Source: Syntrophales bacterium
GTDB lineage: Bacteria > Desulfobacterota > Syntrophia > Syntrophales > UBA2192
DNA length: 6,087 nt
Direction: 5' to 3'
Assembly: GCA_025454095.1 (NCBI GenBank)
Contig: JALOPC010000104.1
Span: forward strand, 1 to 6,087
Shown: one piece after another, positions 5,466-6,087 of the stretch
How the letters are laid out: each line of letters begins with the position of its first letter
How positions within the stretch are numbered: the first letter of the stretch is position 1
The notes under the pieces: generated by a model
Told to the model about the DNA's origin: nothing
The model's input: the letters and a program-made list of their open reading frames with translations, nothing else
Databases searched by the model: none
Position numbers and translations under genes: made by a program

Positions 5466-6087
5466 TCAGTATTTGCCCTGCTTCAGCTCCGGTGGAGGCT
5501 TCGGTGTCTTCACCTGCGGCGGCTGCGGCCACATGGTCGGGACGCAGACCACATTGGCGACGCGGTCGGGCGGCTCGACCGTTCTCCGCGCATCGTCCTC
5601 GCAGCCGCGGATGGCCTCGTCGGATGTTTTGTATTTCCCGGTGTGCATGCCGTCGTTGACGTTCATGCCCCCCTCCGACGTGCGGATCTCGACGATCCAG
5701 TAGAAGGCGTAACTTCCCTCCTTGATCTCGGGCATCTTCGTTCCTTTCGGGACGCACATCGGCGGCCGCTCCGGGTGAAAGCACTCGCAGTCCTGCGATG
5801 CCCTCCTTGCGGAGTCGTCCTGCCAGCGCGCGAGCAGTGCGGCGCAATCGAGCTTGAGAGGGACACCGTCGTCGGACGCCGTCGCCAGCAAGGCGGTTAC
5901 GGACTGCAGGGCCACGTCGGCGCGCTTTTTCCTCAATTCGGCGGCGGCCCGGGCGGCTTCGTTCTTTCTCTTGGCCTCCAGGGCCTGGCTGCGGGCCTGG
6001 CGGGCGACTTTCTCCGCCTCCGCATTTCCCCTGGCCTGGGCCTGCCGGAGGATGTCCTCGGATTTTGCAATCGAGCGGTTGTTCTGC
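5466..6087 (-). CDS. Coiled-coil protein with C-terminal cysteine-pair module, 5' end outside window
   Basis: The frame is open to the right edge, so the start lies outside; 206 complete codons are visible. A TTG at 5934-5936 is an internal leucine, since the coiled coil runs through it. Residues 1-66 of the fragment are a charged, Ala/Gln/Arg/Glu-rich helix (KSEDILRQAQARGNAEAEK, AKRKNEAARAAAELRKKR), probably coiled coil. Residues 70-125 contain four cysteines (C81, C100, C102, C111) including a DCECFHP cluster. Residues 127-183 have strand-helix-strand character: YAFYWIVEIR, then KYKTSDEAIRGCEDDAR and a second cysteine 19 residues later (C162, C181). A Pro-rich tail (PQPPQVKTPKPPP) ends in QGKY. 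That module resembles the N-terminal one of the gene at 3275. Family and function are not recognised. Location is unknown because the N-terminus is missing; the cysteine content would suit an exported protein. Confidence 0.85.
   Translation of the reverse strand, partial: QNNRSIAKSEDILRQAQARGNAEAEKVARQARSQALEAKRKNEAARAAAELRKKRADVALQSVTALLATASDDGVPLKLDCAALLARWQDDSARRASQDCECFHPERPPMCVPKGTKMPEIKEGSYAFYWIVEIRTSEGGMNVNDGMHTGKYKTSDEAIRGCEDDARRTVEPPDRVANVVCVPTMWPQPPQVKTPKPPPELKQGKY

Noticed and set aside
4153..5847. Very long minus-strand open frame (564 codons) opposite the fusion gene and beyond
   Set aside because: It runs antisense to two well-supported genes and across the bidirectional terminator, is rich in Arg, Gly and His as expected for a GC-rich shadow frame, and shows no domain or start signal.
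5466..5936. TTG at 5934-5936 as the start of the right-hand gene
   Set aside because: The same frame continues open upstream to the window edge with uninterrupted coiled-coil composition, so the TTG is an internal leucine.

Overview
The window is GC-rich and densely coding. It looks like chromosome from a Gram-negative bacterium: one lipoprotein (lipobox), two secreted proteins with SPase I-type signal peptides, and a protein resembling the proteobacterial DUF1523 family. A deltaproteobacterial (Desulfobacterota-like) source is a guess from style and composition, with no marker gene to confirm it. I found no tRNA, rRNA, transposase, phage gene or CRISPR array.

Left part (1-1713), minus strand. 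Transcription runs right to left from a sigma70-like extended -10 promoter at 1615-1643. It reads a cytoplasmic cyclophilin-type peptidyl-prolyl isomerase (1071-1565) and, 13 bases later, a short DUF1523-like membrane-anchored protein (719-1057), then stops at a strong intrinsic terminator (645-675). Beyond that are a 96-residue three-helix membrane protein (280-570) and the start of a small lipoprotein (1-173, cut by the window edge). The cyclophilin promoter region is shared with a divergent 12-TM major facilitator transporter (1714-2853). That gene has no ribosome binding site, and a -10-like box sits so close to the ATG that its mRNA may be leaderless.

Middle (2854-3274) is a 421-base non-coding stretch with a sigma54-like GG-N10-GC site and a weak sigma70-like site. 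Either could drive the next genes.

Right part (3275-6087). Two plus-strand genes, 53 bases apart, form a probable operon of exported proteins. The first is a coiled-coil protein with a cysteine-pair module at its N-terminus (3275-4285). The second is an unusual TPR-PDZ-thioredoxin-like fusion (4339-5394) whose thioredoxin-like domain lacks the canonical CXXC. A perfect 16-bp bidirectional terminator (5421-5457) separates this operon from a convergent, 5'-truncated coiled-coil gene (5466-6087). The C-terminus of that protein seems to carry a similar cysteine-pair module followed by a proline-rich tail, so the two coiled-coil proteins may be related by domain shuffling.

The most unusual part is 3275-6087: two cysteine-bearing coiled-coil proteins flanking an exported multi-domain protein with an altered thioredoxin fold. 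A joint envelope function (protein-protein scaffolding or thiol chemistry) is possible but unproven.
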